Shown here: in pieces, positions 63,045 through 64,000 of the stretch
How positions within the stretch are numbered: position 1 is the first letter of the stretch
Layout: every line of letters starts with the position of its first letter
Assembly (NCBI GenBank): GCA_049976245.1
Contig: JBMFIQ010000005.1
Coordinates: 16,903-80,902, forward strand
DNA length: 64,000 bases
From: Microbacter sp049976245
GTDB taxonomy: Bacteria; Bacteroidota; Bacteroidia; Bacteroidales; Paludibacteraceae
Reading direction: 5' to 3'
The notes under the pieces: model-generated
What the model was told of the DNA's origin: nothing
What the model saw: the letters and a program-made list of their open reading frames with translations, nothing else
Databases searched by the model: none
Made by a program: the position numbers and the translations under genes

Positions 63045-63383
63045 ATGGAAAAACTCTTTTATTCAATCAAAGAAGTAGCTGCCGAATTGAATGTCAATCC
63101 GTCACTGCTTCGTTTTTGGGAAAAAGAATTTCCACAACTTAAACCACGTAAGAATGCCAAAGGGACTCGATTTTATACGACTGACGACATTAAACTGCTG
63201 AAAGAAATACATTATTTAGTTAAGGATCAACACCTTACACTTGAAGGAGCCCGACAACGGCTTAAAATATCCAAAGACGAAATAGCCCGCAAACAAGAAA
63301 TAGTTGAACGCCTTCGACACATCCGCCAAGAACTGCTCAACATGAGAAAAGCCTTTGTAGCCCTTTCCAAAGAAAATAATTAA
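63045..63383 (+). CDS. MerR family transcriptional regulator
   Basis: A 112-residue protein with a MerR-type winged HTH (IKEVAAELNVNPSLLRFWEK) and KPRKNAKGTRFYTTDDIKLL, followed by a dimerisation helix and a short basic tail. It has no effector domain. The pattern is common downstream of mltD in Bacteroidetes. The IS4 element begins soon after its stop. Target genes are not known. Confidence 0.9.
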   Translation: MEKLFYSIKEVAAELNVNPSLLRFWEKEFPQLKPRKNAKGTRFYTTDDIKLLKEIHYLVKDQHLTLEGARQRLKISKDEIARKQEIVERLRHIRQELLNMRKAFVALSKENN

Positions 63384-63447
63384 GTATATTTTTTCTATAT
63401 TCTATCACTACTGACCGACAAAAATTTTGATGTGAAGATAAAAAAGA

Positions 63448-63475
63448 TAGGGCAACTACCAAAGTAATCGCCCTA
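63448..63475. repeat. Inverted repeat upstream of the transposase gene
   Basis: TAGGGC (63448-63453) and GCCCTA (63470-63475) form a 6-bp perfect stem with a 16-base loop. It could block read-through transcription into the element. Confidence 0.6.
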
Positions 63476-63477
63476 AC

Positions 63478-63515
63478 GTTGTACATTTGAGTTGCAAAAC
63501 AAATAATAGTACAAC
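63478..63515. repeat. Hairpin directly before the transposase start
   Basis: GTTGTAC-ATTTG (63478-63489) pairs with CAAAT (63500-63504) and GTACAAC (63509-63515). The stem is 12 bp with a 4-base internal loop on one side and ends one base before the ATG. In a longer transcript it would hide the start codon region. Confidence 0.6.
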
Positions 63516-63516
63516 T

Positions 63517-64000
63517 ATGGGCAAAGATAGTGAAAAGCATTTAGTCGGTCAGCCGATATTCAAACAAATAATAAAAATGCTTCCACGGGAGCAATTTGAT
63601 TTGTTAGTCAATCAATGCGGTAGTGACCGTTATTACAAAAGTTTTTTTTCGTGGGATGAATTGATTTTAATGTTATTCGGGATATTTTCGCGTTGCGATT
63701 CGATGGGAGAGGTTTGTGATGGGATGCGAGCCTTGTCGGGGAAGTTAAACTATCTTGGGATGGATTGTGCGCCTTCAAAAAGCACGGCAGGCGATGGATT
63801 ACGTGATAGGAAGGAGGACCTTTTTCGGTTGTATTATTTTGACTTAATGGCCTATTTTGGTCCGCTTTTGTCGGTCAGCCGAAAAGAGAAGGTCAGTTTT
63901 AAAGAGTTTTATGCCTTTGATTCTACCACCATCAGTTTGTTTAGCGAGGTTATGAAGGGAGTGGGTCGTAATCCCAAAGGAGAGGGCAAGAAGAAAGGAG
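63517..64000 (+). CDS. IS4-family transposase with DUF4372 N-terminus (partial)
   Basis: An open frame from ATG 63517 to the window edge (161 codons) encodes the N-terminal half of an IS4-type DDE transposase. Early residues (GQPIFKQIIKMLPREQF) match DUF4372; CGSDRYYKSFFSWDELILMLFGIFSRC is typical (as DRYYKSFFSWDEL). FDSTTISLFSEVMKG carries the first catalytic Asp. The second Asp and Glu lie outside the window. Intactness cannot be judged. Confidence 0.9.
   Translation, partial: MGKDSEKHLVGQPIFKQIIKMLPREQFDLLVNQCGSDRYYKSFFSWDELILMLFGIFSRCDSMGEVCDGMRALSGKLNYLGMDCAPSKSTAGDGLRDRKEDLFRLYYFDLMAYFGPLLSVSRKEKVSFKEFYAFDSTTISLFSEVMKGVGRNPKGEGKKKG

Larger units (their letters stand above)
63411..64000 (+). 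mobile_element. IS4-family insertion sequence, left part (cut by right edge)
   Basis: The transposase open frame and hairpins between 63448 and 63515 mark the left part of an IS4-type element. The exact end is not set; CTGACCGAC (63411-63419) is inverted relative to copies inside the element, so it may be a terminal repeat. The right end lies outside the window, so target duplication cannot be checked. Confidence 0.75.

Noticed and set aside
1..64000. CRISPR array, rRNA operon, prophage
   Set aside because: No regularly spaced repeats, rRNA-like sequence or phage genes were seen anywhere in the window.

Overview
The window looks like chromosomal DNA of a member of the Bacteroidetes, most likely order Bacteroidales. 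The signs are moderate A+T content (G+C near 40 percent by eye), a lack of Shine-Dalgarno sites, promoters of the -33 TTTG / -7 TAnnTTTG type, a type IX secretion protein (PorQ), five-repeat DUF349, DUF3109, DUF4254, DUF4827-like and DUF5683 proteins, a Bacteroidetes-type ParC, and the order parA-parB-DUF5683-mltD. Genus cannot be decided from the sequence alone. Most of the window is core housekeeping DNA; the only clear mobile element is an IS4-type insertion sequence cut by the right edge.

Layout. 1-2.8 kb (minus): end of a capsule/exopolysaccharide export locus, with a Wzz/GumC-like co-polymerase running off the left edge and two tandem Wza/BexD-like lipoproteins. 2.9-8.5 kb (minus): ung, a TPR protein, gyrA, ispE. 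8.8-10.4 kb (plus): dnaB. 10.5-15.2 kb (minus): maeB, DUF3109, aspS. 15.4-18.3 kb: folA, then pyrK-pyrD and an XRE-type regulator on minus. 18.3-18.9 kb: a very AT-rich gene-free stretch with repeated operator-like motifs. 18.9-22.2 kb (plus): rlmD, a family 2 glycosyltransferase, marC-like, dgkA. 22.2-23.5 kb (minus): xseB and rfbB. 23.9-27.9 kb (plus): DUF349 protein, pseudouridine synthase, recR. 27.9-29.0 kb (minus): engB and an acyltransferase. 29.3-32.6 kb (plus): mtgA, lipB, porQ, cmk. 32.7-42.4 kb (minus): a solute-binding-domain protein, parC, lipid kinase, lolD, lactonase, prolyl oligopeptidase, deoC. 42.9-44.4 kb (plus): amino acid permease. 44.6-46.5 kb (minus): FKBP lipoprotein and lutB. 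47.0-51.7 kb (plus): lipoprotein, glmM, gmd, fcl, 5-formyl-THF cyclo-ligase; then tRNA-Asn. 52.2-55.8 kb (minus): FtsX/LolC-like permease, aminotransferase, smpB, Yip1-like protein. 56.0-63.4 kb (plus): ahcY, DUF4254, glycosyltransferase 9, parA, parB, DUF5683, mltD, MerR regulator. 63.45 kb to end: left part of an IS4-family element.

Function. Many genes serve the envelope: polysaccharide export, dTDP-sugar and GDP-fucose precursors, amino-sugar precursor (GlmM), glycosyl and heptosyl transfer, peptidoglycan synthesis and cleavage (MtgA, MltD), lipoprotein sorting (LolD, LolC-like), lipid kinases, and type IX secretion. A second group handles DNA replication, topology, repair and segregation (DnaB, GyrA, ParC, RecR, Ung, XseB, ParAB).

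I found no clear undescribed multi-gene system. The best leads are the regulator with its repeated-motif intergenic region (18.26-18.88 kb), a candidate small transcript ending in a terminator just before the lutB promoter (46.56-46.64 kb), and the hairpins and repeated 13-mers at the left end of the insertion sequence. Promoter positions also argue for later starts than the longest open frames at rlmD, rfbB, lutB and the acyltransferase gene.
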